A stretch of 27,298 bases of DNA from UBA8752 sp965659115 (GTDB lineage Bacteria; Bacteroidota; Bacteroidia; Flavobacteriales_D; Sanyastnellaceae): NCBI GenBank assembly GCA_965659115.1, contig CBFHUP010000040.1, positions 1-27,298 on the forward strand, read 5' to 3'. The notes below the pieces were generated by a model. It was not told the origin of the DNA. It worked only from the letters and a program-made list of their open reading frames with translations, and ran no database searches. Below, piece after piece: positions 14,621-22,207 of this stretch. The translations under genes and the position numbers were made by a program. The number at the start of each line of letters is the position of its first letter. The stretch's first letter is position 1.

Positions 14621-16929
14621 AACTTCATGTCCACCCCCACTGAAGGCAGGAAGGGCAACTGGTCCACCCGCTCGCCGGTCACGCGGTTGATGTAAAAGAT
14701 GTTGGCCCTTGAATAGACGTTTGTGATCGATGCATTGGCATCCAACTCAATCCGCTCCCCCAACTTCCAAGAACGCCGAACGCTCAAATCCATGCGGTGA
14801 TACACCGGCAAACGGCCCGCATTCAAATCGGCGTAAACGATGCCCAACTCGATGGGGTTTCCATTGACATAGTTGTCGTCGATTCCACTCGAGATCCCAA
14901 CCGGCTGATAATAGCCTTGCGTCTGCGTAAACGGCAGCCCTGAACCGAGGTTCCAACGGGCGGAAACCTCAGTCTTGGCCTTGGGACCAAACTTCCGAGA
15001 AGCGAGCAAATTCACGTTGTGTCGGCGGTCAAAGACGGGGTCATACCAGCGGAAACCGTCCCAACGGTCAACGTTGCCCAAAGAATAAACCAACCACAGA
15101 TAGTTGACCTTGTCTTCGTACTTCACCACAATATCCACACCTTCTGCTCGGCCTGTTTCTACGATGAAATCTTTGCGCTGGCTCTCGGGCACACTGGCAA
15201 ACTCATAGGTGTCTGGGAACAGTTTGTTGCGGTTGGAATTGGTGAGCTGGGTGAACCACTTGGTGTACGCCTCGATGTTCACGTTGATTCGCTCCGTCAA
15301 GTCATACTCAAAACCTCCAACAGCATGGGCTGCCGTCTGCAAGCTGTGCCTCACTTCTTGGATGTCGCCATCGGGACCGATCAGTTCGTCCTGCAGGTTC
15401 GATGGACCGGACAGGAACCCATAGAACAAGTTCACAACGTCACGGTCCGAATTCGCCGAAATCAAGTTCTGGCTGTACAGGCCACCTGCAGCCTTGAGAC
15501 GCAGACGCTCCGAAGCTTTGTACTTGACGCCGAGCCGGGGCTCAGGACTGAATTTGGCCAGGGAGCTGTAATACTGAATCCTCATGGAAGGGTTTACAAT
15601 CCACGGGCCACGTTGCAGCTTGTAATCGAAGTAACCCGCCAATTCAGTGGTGTTCTCCGTTTGCTCAACCGTCACGCCCAGAGCGTTGAAAGTTTTAAAG
15701 TCGGTGCGCAGTCCCACAGCTTGGATTCCATAGCGCGCTTCATCGTCGCCCAAGACATATTTGAAGTTGAGACCGAAGTTGAAGCCGTTCACTTGGCTGT
15801 AGCGATCGGGCACACCATCTTCCTGCAAATCAATTCGATACCGCGAACTGGCGAAATTTCCCTTGATCAAAACTGCACTGCCGGTAGGCACCACAATGAA
15901 TTGACCTCCTCCTCCCACGTTGGTCCAATCCAAGTTGCTCAGCGCCTGGTAGCTGACGTCATCACTGAACGAGAAACCAAAGAGACTCATCCGGCTGCCT
16001 GCGCCACCGGCGAAGGTCACCTTGCCATAGAGGTCGGTGAAGTTGAATGGCAGGCCTTCCTCATCGATGTAGCTGTAGAGCAGTTTTGAACTCTGCTCCA
16101 AGTAACTGCGCTTGCCAGAGAGCAAAAACGACGTTCCACCGCCACGGGCATTGCGCTTGCCCAATGGCCCCTCCAACAGCAGTTTGGATCCAAATGGACT
16201 GGCTCCAATACGTCCACTCAGACCTGCCAAACTTCCATCCCGCGTGGAGACATCCATGATGGAACTGATCCGTCCACCATAGCGGCCACTGAATCCACCG
16301 GTATAGATGTCCGCATTGGAAATGATATCGGTATCAAAAACGCTGAACAGTCCAATGCTGTGAAAGGCATTGTAGATGATCATGCCGTCAAGCAGCACTT
16401 TGTTTTGGACTGGAGAACCTCCCCTGATGTACAATTGACCTCCCTGATCTCCTGTAGACACAAAACCGGGCAAGGTTTGGAGCACCTGCACCAAGTCAGG
16501 GGTGCCTCCCAAACTGGGAATCCTCTTGATATCGGCCGGCTGAATGGACTCCACCGACATGCGCACAGTGTTGAGTTGCTCTCCCCGTTCGGTAGACACC
16601 ACGGCACTTTCCAACTCAATCAACCCTGCATCGAGCACAATATTCTTGGTCAAGACCCGGTCATCGCGCACCTCCACTTCTGTCCGGAAGGGCTTGTATT
16701 CCACACTGGAAACCACCAATGTGTAGGTGCCGGCAGGAATCTTGGACAAGCTGTAATACCCTTGGATATCGGTGGACACCCCGTAGGTCGTCCCCTCCAA
16801 AACCACCGCTGCGAAAAGTACCGGAGACCCGTCATCCTGGGCACGAACAAATCCTTTCACGGTGCCTTGCGCCCACGTCACTGCCGCAAAAGCGACGAAA
16901 ATCACGGACAACAACGCCCCTTTTCTCAT
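14617..16929 (-). CDS. TonB-dependent outer membrane receptor with carboxypeptidase-regulatory-like domain
   Basis: This is an outer-membrane active transporter or receptor of 770 residues. The start ATG 16929 gives a clean signal peptide (MRKGALLSVI... cleaved near TWA|QG, residue 20); an ATG 11 codons upstream (16962) would bury it. Residues ~22-110 are a CarboxypepD_reg-like beta-sandwich (VKGFVR, GVSTDIQGYYSL, IPAGTYTLVV), the Bacteroidota hallmark. The plug follows (~132-232: QTLPGFVS, QLYIRGGSPVQNKVLLDG, IYTGGFSGRYGGR). The rest is a beta-barrel ending in MKF with the terminal phenylalanine expected for BAM recognition. No SusD partner is adjacent, so it is not a typical polysaccharide locus. 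The ligand is unknown. It lies 59 bases downstream of the helicase gene and may share its transcript. Confidence 0.93.
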   Translation of the reverse strand: MRKGALLSVIFVAFAAVTWAQGTVKGFVRAQDDGSPVLFAAVVLEGTTYGVSTDIQGYYSLSKIPAGTYTLVVSSVEYKPFRTEVEVRDDRVLTKNIVLDAGLIELESAVVSTERGEQLNTVRMSVESIQPADIKRIPSLGGTPDLVQVLQTLPGFVSTGDQGGQLYIRGGSPVQNKVLLDGMIIYNAFHSIGLFSVFDTDIISNADIYTGGFSGRYGGRISSIMDVSTRDGSLAGLSGRIGASPFGSKLLLEGPLGKRNARGGGTSFLLSGKRSYLEQSSKLLYSYIDEEGLPFNFTDLYGKVTFAGGAGSRMSLFGFSFSDDVSYQALSNLDWTNVGGGGQFIVVPTGSAVLIKGNFASSRYRIDLQEDGVPDRYSQVNGFNFGLNFKYVLGDDEARYGIQAVGLRTDFKTFNALGVTVEQTENTTELAGYFDYKLQRGPWIVNPSMRIQYYSSLAKFSPEPRLGVKYKASERLRLKAAGGLYSQNLISANSDRDVVNLFYGFLSGPSNLQDELIGPDGDIQEVRHSLQTAAHAVGGFEYDLTERINVNIEAYTKWFTQLTNSNRNKLFPDTYEFASVPESQRKDFIVETGRAEGVDIVVKYEDKVNYLWLVYSLGNVDRWDGFRWYDPVFDRRHNVNLLASRKFGPKAKTEVSARWNLGSGLPFTQTQGYYQPVGISSGIDDNYVNGNPIELGIVYADLNAGRLPVYHRMDLSVRRSWKLGERIELDANASITNVYSRANIFYINRVTGERVDQLPFLPSVGVDMKF

Positions 16930-16988
16930 CGGCCAATCCCGACGGAAATCACATCCTTGCATGGCTGCAAGTTAGGGCGCAAGCGCGG

Positions 16989-19400
16989 TCAACCCTTGGC
17001 ACGGGTCATTCGTTGAATTCGGGCCTCGAGCGCCTCACTGGACAAATTGGAACGCAGCCTGTCGACCAGAATGGGAAAAGAGAACGGCGTAGGCGCGTCA
17101 GGGTGCGTGATCACCCACTTTCCTGCATTGAGGCGGTCCAGCACATGGCGCAACCTGTCCATTTCAATCAAATGGTGGGTCATTTCATCGAAGGCCTGCC
17201 GGTACAGCAGATTCACGGGGTCGTGGTCCGCAAGCACATCAAACAAGAGCGCACTCGAGCTTTGGAGGTGTCGGTCCGGAATGGGCTGACCGGGAAAGCC
17301 CCGAAACACCAATCCAGCAATGACGGCGATGTCCCGGAATTGACGGCGCGCCAACTCGGCGCCATTGACCGTCGCCTCCAAGTCGTCCATGAGGTGATCG
17401 ACACTAAAAAGGTCGCTGTCAAAGGCCTCCGCAATGGGAATGGGCTGGTCACTGAGCAACTCAAAACCATAGTCATTGTATGCCATCGAGAAGGTCATGG
17501 GTTGCAACAAACTCATGCGGTACGCCATGAGCGAGGCCACCCCCTCGTGAACCAGCCGCCCCTCCATAGGGTACACAAACAGGTGGTGCCCTTCTTTGGT
17601 CTCCATCACCTCCATGAGCACTTCACCTGATACGGGAAGATGGCTTCTTTCTGCCTGCAGGTCCAACATGGGCGACAACCGTTCTAACTCTGGGGCAGTA
17701 GACCTCCCATGGGCATAATCATCGAGCGTTCTGCGCAATGTTCGGCTGACCATAGAGGTCCAAGGCAACCGGCCGCCTTGCCATGTGGGGATGCGCCCTT
17801 TGGGCGATTTGGACGGCTTTACTGTGGCGATAAACCCCTTTACTCGGATCAGTTCCAGGCAGCGTCCACTAAACCAAAAAACATCACCCGGAGACATGCC
17901 TCCGATGAAATACTCTTCGACATGGCCGACCAACCCTCCACTGCGCCATTTCACAGCGATCATGGTGTCTCCCACGATGGTGCCAATGGACATCCGTTGC
18001 CGCCTTGCTGCCCTGCGGTCCACAATCCGAAAGACCCCCTCCTCGTCCTTGACCACACGCTGAAACTCATCATAAGCCGCAAAAGCCCTGCCTCCGGTAG
18101 TCACCATGGCCAGTACATCCTCCCATTCCCCATCATCCATTTCCGAGAAAGCATGCGTGGACCTCACCAAATCACACAAGCTGTCTTTGCGAAACCCATC
18201 GCCTACAGCCAAGGTGCACAAAAACTGCACCAGCACATCGAAAGTGCGCACCATGGGACGCCTCGGCTCAATCTCCCCCTCTTCTATGGCACTGCGCAAA
18301 GCTGCTGCTTCGAGCAATTCCAATCCAAAAGTGGGCAAGAAATGAATCTGGCTCTCCGCCCCTGGCTGGTGTCCACTGCGCCCCGCGCGCTGAACGAACC
18401 GGGCCACCCCCTTGGGTCCTCCAATTTGTACAATGGCCTCAACCGGACGGAAATCAACACCCAAGTCGAGAGAGCTTGTGCAGATAACCGCTTTGAGCCG
18501 GCCGTCATGCAAGGCGTCCTCTACCCAGAACCGCAATTCCTTGCTGATGCTGCCGTGATGGAGGGCCACAGCCCCTGAAAGGTCAGGATGGGCGGCGATG
18601 ATTTTCTGGTACCAAATCTCGCTCTGAGCGCGGGTGTTGGTAAACACCAAGGTGCTGGCGTGCTGTCGGATGATGTCGACTACCCTGTCCAACAACTGGA
18701 CGCCGAGGTGCCCCGCCCAAGGGAGTTTCTCGAACCGTTCTGGCATGACGCTCTCGAGCCGAATGCGCTTGTCCAGTTGAGAGCGGATGATCTTTGCCTG
18801 GGCTTTTCGGTCCTCGCCCATCAGCACGTGCATCGCCTCTTCGAGGTTGCCAATGGTGGCAGAGATGCCCCAAATCCTCATGGCAGGCGCGTGGGACTTT
18901 AAGGCCGCAGCTGCCAATTCCATTTGGACTCCGCGCTTGTTGCCCAACAAATCATGCCATTCGTCGACCACCAGCGCCTCAACCCCTCCGAATCGCTTGG
19001 CCGCGCCTTTTTTGGCCAGCATGACGTGCAGACTTTCTGGTGTTGTGACCAATATTTCAGGCAACCTCCTGTCCTGTTTCTGTTTTTCGGAAGAGGGCGT
19101 ATCTCCCGTCCGAATGCCACATTTCCAATCCACATCGCTTTGGGCCAACAGCCTACAAGCGGAGCCGTGAATTTCTTTGGCCAAAGCGCGAATAGGCGTG
19201 ATCCACAACACCCTCAACCCTCCGGGCGGACCTCCACCCAAAACGGCAGGAACCAAGACGCTGTATGTCTTTCCGCTCCCCGTTGGGGCATTGACCAAGC
19301 CATCACCACCGCGAACAAACCAATCCCAAGCCTCCGCCTGAAAAGGAAACGGCGCCCAGCCCAAAGCCTGAAAAAACGCGTTTCCCGGTTCAAACACCAT
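16989..19400 (-). CDS. Ligase-associated DEXH box helicase (Lhr-like)
   Basis: This superfamily 2 helicase of 803 residues fits the ligase-associated DEXH helicase family, tied by gene neighbourhood elsewhere to an ATP-dependent DNA ligase and an Mre11-like exonuclease. Visible motifs are the Q-like PFPFQ, Walker A APTGSGKT (~38-45), Ia TPIRAL, Ib TTPESL, II DEWH (~146-149), III SAT (~180-182), IV FTNTR, V TSSLDLGVDF and VI QRAGRSGH (~337-344). The C-terminal half matches the Lhr-like extension (MSPGDVFWFSGR). I prefer ATG 19400; a GTG at 19454 would add 18 residues without family-like sequence. None of its usual partners is in this window. It is divergent from the TPR gene. Confidence 0.88.
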   Translation of the reverse strand: MVFEPGNAFFQALGWAPFPFQAEAWDWFVRGGDGLVNAPTGSGKTYSVLVPAVLGGGPPGGLRVLWITPIRALAKEIHGSACRLLAQSDVDWKCGIRTGDTPSSEKQKQDRRLPEILVTTPESLHVMLAKKGAAKRFGGVEALVVDEWHDLLGNKRGVQMELAAAALKSHAPAMRIWGISATIGNLEEAMHVLMGEDRKAQAKIIRSQLDKRIRLESVMPERFEKLPWAGHLGVQLLDRVVDIIRQHASTLVFTNTRAQSEIWYQKIIAAHPDLSGAVALHHGSISKELRFWVEDALHDGRLKAVICTSSLDLGVDFRPVEAIVQIGGPKGVARFVQRAGRSGHQPGAESQIHFLPTFGLELLEAAALRSAIEEGEIEPRRPMVRTFDVLVQFLCTLAVGDGFRKDSLCDLVRSTHAFSEMDDGEWEDVLAMVTTGGRAFAAYDEFQRVVKDEEGVFRIVDRRAARRQRMSIGTIVGDTMIAVKWRSGGLVGHVEEYFIGGMSPGDVFWFSGRCLELIRVKGFIATVKPSKSPKGRIPTWQGGRLPWTSMVSRTLRRTLDDYAHGRSTAPELERLSPMLDLQAERSHLPVSGEVLMEVMETKEGHHLFVYPMEGRLVHEGVASLMAYRMSLLQPMTFSMAYNDYGFELLSDQPIPIAEAFDSDLFSVDHLMDDLEATVNGAELARRQFRDIAVIAGLVFRGFPGQPIPDRHLQSSSALLFDVLADHDPVNLLYRQAFDEMTHHLIEMDRLRHVLDRLNAGKWVITHPDAPTPFSFPILVDRLRSNLSSEALEARIQRMTRAKG

Positions 19401-19502
19401 GGTGCGTGCCGGCTTTGAGCAATGTGTCGTTGGAAATTTTGGCTTGTCTTCCACACTGCAATAATCCCCTGAATACCCCTAGTGTTCCTACCTTCACGAA
19501 AC
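19401..19502. other. Divergent intergenic region between helicase and TPR signalling cluster
   Basis: This 102-base gap separates two divergent transcripts. I see no convincing promoter box, operator or hairpin in it. If the helicase used the GTG at 19454, the gap would shrink to 48 bases. Confidence 0.4.
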
Positions 19503-20291
19503 ATGAGAGGAAAAGTTCAATTGACTGGGCTCTTTGCCCTGCTCTGCGCCATGTTGTTTGCCGTTCCAAACGCGCAGGCACAAGACCCCAAATACAACCG
19601 GATGTTGGAAGATTTGGTGGACGGTAAGTATGAGCGCGTTTTGTTCCGCGCCATCGGTTTCACAGAGAAAGAGGCCACCAAGAAGCATCCGGAACCATAC
19701 GCGTACATGGCACGGGCCTATTTGCTCATTCACCAAAGTGATGACCCCGCCCTCAAGGAGAGCTACCCCAAGGCTTTGAAAGAAAGCTTGAAGTACTGCA
19801 CCAAGTTTATCAAGAAGGATAAGGAGGGCGAATACGTCCCCGACCTCTTGGACTTCATTGAAGATCTAAGGGCAGAAACCATTGCTGCTGCAGACACAGA
19901 AATGGATGCAGAGAAATATACCCGAGCCAAGAGTTTGTATGCCTACCTCTCTAAGCTCGACAAGACCGACCCCTCGGCCTATGTGATGCTGGGCATGGCC
20001 AACTACTACGCACGCTCCACACGAGACGCTACTGAGCATTGGGGAACCGCCATGCAGCTGATGGGCAGCATGACGGGGCGCCTCTCCGCTTCTGAAGAAA
20101 CAGAATTGTACAGAGACGAACCGTTGACAGAGTCCATGAGGGCCTTGCTCAAAACAGGACTGATTCGGGCATCTGAGCAACTTGACGCTGACGGCCAACG
20201 CACCCAAGCCATCGAACTCCTCGAGAATGGACTCCCCATTTTTGAAGGAGACCGAAGCTTCATGGTGACATATGGCGCCATCGTGGGATGA
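19503..20291 (+). CDS. Exported TPR-like protein heading the signalling cluster
   Basis: The 262-residue product has a signal peptide (MRGKVQLTG..., cleavage near AQA|QDPK, residue 27). The mature part is helical, with TPR-like pairs such as YMARAYLLIHQSD, AKSLYAYLSKLDKTDPSAYVMLGMANY (split by helix turns) and QAIELLENGLPIFEGD. It is probably periplasmic. I do not recognise a named family. ATG 19503 is chosen because it gives the signal peptide; the frame could extend 7 codons upstream. Its stop overlaps the start of the REC-histidine kinase gene (ATGA), a strong sign of co-translation and perhaps shared function, although the kinase itself has no membrane segment. Confidence 0.8.
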   Translation: MRGKVQLTGLFALLCAMLFAVPNAQAQDPKYNRMLEDLVDGKYERVLFRAIGFTEKEATKKHPEPYAYMARAYLLIHQSDDPALKESYPKALKESLKYCTKFIKKDKEGEYVPDLLDFIEDLRAETIAAADTEMDAEKYTRAKSLYAYLSKLDKTDPSAYVMLGMANYYARSTRDATEHWGTAMQLMGSMTGRLSASEETELYRDEPLTESMRALLKTGLIRASEQLDADGQRTQAIELLENGLPIFEGDRSFMVTYGAIVG

Positions 20292-21448
20292 TTCGCGAAG
20301 ACGGTTCAAGCCTGATTCGCAACGTCAAGGACAACCCGCTGCTCGATCCCGACAGCAAGGAACCCCTCGAAATTCTTCACCTCGAGGACAACGACTTGGA
20401 CGCCGCCATTTTCAAGGCGGCTGCACTCAGGTGTACCAGAGAATTAATTGTTCATCGCGTGGCTTCGATCCGCGAATTCACCCAAGCGCTGCAGGAATCG
20501 AAGCCCCACCTCATTTGTGCGGACCACCTGCTGCCGGACGGGTCCGCTATTGATGCGATTCAAGAGTCCATCAAGCAGCATCCCGAAGTGCCGTTCATGG
20601 TCATCACAGGGGCAGGTGAAGAAGAGCTGGCTGTGGACTACATCAAAGCAGGCGCAGCCCACTACCTCTCCAAAAGGAAGCTCGATCTGTTTCCCGAAGT
20701 CTTGGATACAGTTCTGGACACCTATCGAACCAAAACCTTGCACGCTTGGTCGGAAATTGAGCGCCAGCGCCTCACCGATGAGCTCCTGGCATTGATCAGA
20801 AGGGTGGCCGAGGAGCGAGATGAAGAAAAAAGAAGCCTGTCCAGGGACATTCACGACCAGCTGGGTCAGGAATTGACCGCACTCAAGTTGGGTCTGTATT
20901 GGATTGACAATCAAATCCGAAAGCTCCCCCCAGAATCTGGTCATTCTGAAGTCCTCCAAAAAATAGAGCACCTCATCACCCTCAACACCTCCATCATTGG
21001 GGAGGTTAGGAACATTGCGCACGCCCTGCGACCAGTGGTCCTCGACCAAGTTGGACTTTCCGCTGGTCTGGAGACGCTTGTTCAGGATTTCAACCGCAGA
21101 GAAAAAACGTTCTGCGGCCTGAATCTCGACCCCCTCCCCAACCTGTCTGAACGCTTGAGGACCGACATATTCCGAATCGTACAAGAAGCGTTGACCAACA
21201 TTTCGAGGCATTCGGACGCCAATCTGGCCTACATCTCTCTCAAGGTGGGTTCAGAAAAAATCACCCTCGAAATTGGAGACGATGGTGCGGGGATGCCCAA
21301 AGCCAAACGGGGAAACCCCGTCATTGGTCTGGGTATGGTGGGCATGCGCGAACGGGCTCGGAATCACGGCGCACAGTTCAATGTCACATCAAAGGACCAA
21401 ATGGGAACCTCTATTGTGATCGAATTCGACATCCCATCTTCTTCGTAA
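20288..21448 (+). CDS. REC-histidine kinase fusion (soluble, HisKA_3 type)
   Basis: This 386-residue cytoplasmic protein places a receiver domain in front of a kinase. The receiver (~27-145) has acidic Glu33/Asp34, phosphoacceptor Asp79 in CADHLLPDG, Thr107 and Lys129, so it looks able to accept phosphate. The kinase core is of the NarX/DesK type: SRDIHDQLGQEL with His189, an N-box QEALTNISRHS, G1 GDDGAGMP and a G2-like GLGMVGMRERA. There is no transmembrane helix or extracellular sensor. The order REC then kinase suggests input from another kinase that is not present here. The NarL-type regulator 9 bases downstream is the natural phosphate recipient. Start ATG 20288 overlaps the previous stop. 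Confidence 0.92.
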   Translation: MIREDGSSLIRNVKDNPLLDPDSKEPLEILHLEDNDLDAAIFKAAALRCTRELIVHRVASIREFTQALQESKPHLICADHLLPDGSAIDAIQESIKQHPEVPFMVITGAGEEELAVDYIKAGAAHYLSKRKLDLFPEVLDTVLDTYRTKTLHAWSEIERQRLTDELLALIRRVAEERDEEKRSLSRDIHDQLGQELTALKLGLYWIDNQIRKLPPESGHSEVLQKIEHLITLNTSIIGEVRNIAHALRPVVLDQVGLSAGLETLVQDFNRREKTFCGLNLDPLPNLSERLRTDIFRIVQEALTNISRHSDANLAYISLKVGSEKITLEIGDDGAGMPKAKRGNPVIGLGMVGMRERARNHGAQFNVTSKDQMGTSIVIEFDIPSSS

Positions 21449-21457
21449 ATTACCCCT

Positions 21458-22126
21458 ATGGACAAAAAAACTGTCGTGCTCTGCGACGACCACAACATTG
21501 TCAGGGCAGGTCTCCGACAAATTGTAGAAGGCTTTGGAAACTTTGAGGTCTTAGATGATGTGGCGTCTGGAGAAGCCCTGTTTCCGCTTTTTATGAAGCA
21601 GGTTCCAGACGTACTTCTGCTGGACATCAGTCTTCCGGGACGAAGTGGTCTCGAGGTGCTCAAGCAGATTCAATCGATGTATCCTCAAATAGCTGTCTTG
21701 GCATTGAGCATGTACCCCGAAGACCAGTTCGCCATCAGAATGGTCAAGGCTGGTGCAAGGGGTTACTTGCACAAAGACAGTGCACCCCACGTATTGGAAG
21801 ACGCCATGCGGACCATCGTTTCCGGCAAACAGTTCATCAGTGCAGAACTCACACGCCTGATGATTGAAGAAATGGCCAAGGACGACAGCGACCTGCCCCA
21901 CAAGAATTTATCGGATCGGGAATACGAAGTGCTGCTGTTCATTGGCGAAGGGAAATCCATGACGGACATCGCAGCTCAATTGAGCCTGAGCATCAAAACA
22001 GTGAGTACCTACAGAAGTCGCATCCTAGAAAAAATGAGGCTCAAGAGCAATTCTGACTTGGTCAAATACATCTTGCTACACGACCTCGCTCCTGGAGGTG
22101 CAGATCCCGGACAATCAGGACACTGA
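21458..22126 (+). CDS. NarL/LuxR-family response regulator
   Basis: This is a 222-residue DNA-binding response regulator. The receiver domain (~5-120) has Asp10/Asp11, phosphoacceptor Asp56 in LLLDISLPG, Ser84 in the ALSMY loop and Lys106 in LHKDS. The C-terminal LuxR-type helix-turn-helix (~150-212) shows LSDREYEVLLFIGEGKS, DIAAQLSLS and IKTVSTYRSRILEKM. It is the expected partner of the adjacent HisKA_3 kinase, with only 9 bases between them. Target genes cannot be read from the window. Start ATG 21458 is the only good start after the kinase stop. Confidence 0.95.
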   Translation: MDKKTVVLCDDHNIVRAGLRQIVEGFGNFEVLDDVASGEALFPLFMKQVPDVLLLDISLPGRSGLEVLKQIQSMYPQIAVLALSMYPEDQFAIRMVKAGARGYLHKDSAPHVLEDAMRTIVSGKQFISAELTRLMIEEMAKDDSDLPHKNLSDREYEVLLFIGEGKSMTDIAAQLSLSIKTVSTYRSRILEKMRLKSNSDLVKYILLHDLAPGGADPGQSGH

Positions 22127-22145
22127 CAAACGACACAGAAGAATC

Positions 22146-22163
22146 CCACCCGCTCAAGGGTGG
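22146..22163 (+). other. Intergenic stem-loop between response regulator and SpoIIE phosphatase
   Basis: CCACCC (22146-22151), loop GCTCAA, GGGTGG (22158-22163) make a perfect 6-pair GC-rich hairpin. No U-run follows, so it is not a classical intrinsic terminator; it may modulate read-through or mRNA processing. It covers the GTG at 22160 that could otherwise serve as a start for the next gene. Confidence 0.5.
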
Positions 22164-22207
22164 TCAAGCTGACAAAAGTTTGCAGCATTCGTCCCCAACT
22201 TGAAGGG

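Noticed and set aside
15019..16089. 356-codon open frame on the plus strand
   Set aside because: It lies wholly antisense to the TonB-dependent receptor, whose translation shows clear domains; long antisense frames are expected in this GC-rich coding sequence.
16719..18578. Two long plus-strand frames (303 and 289 codons)
   Set aside because: Both are antisense to the receptor/helicase genes and show no recognisable motif or sensible start.
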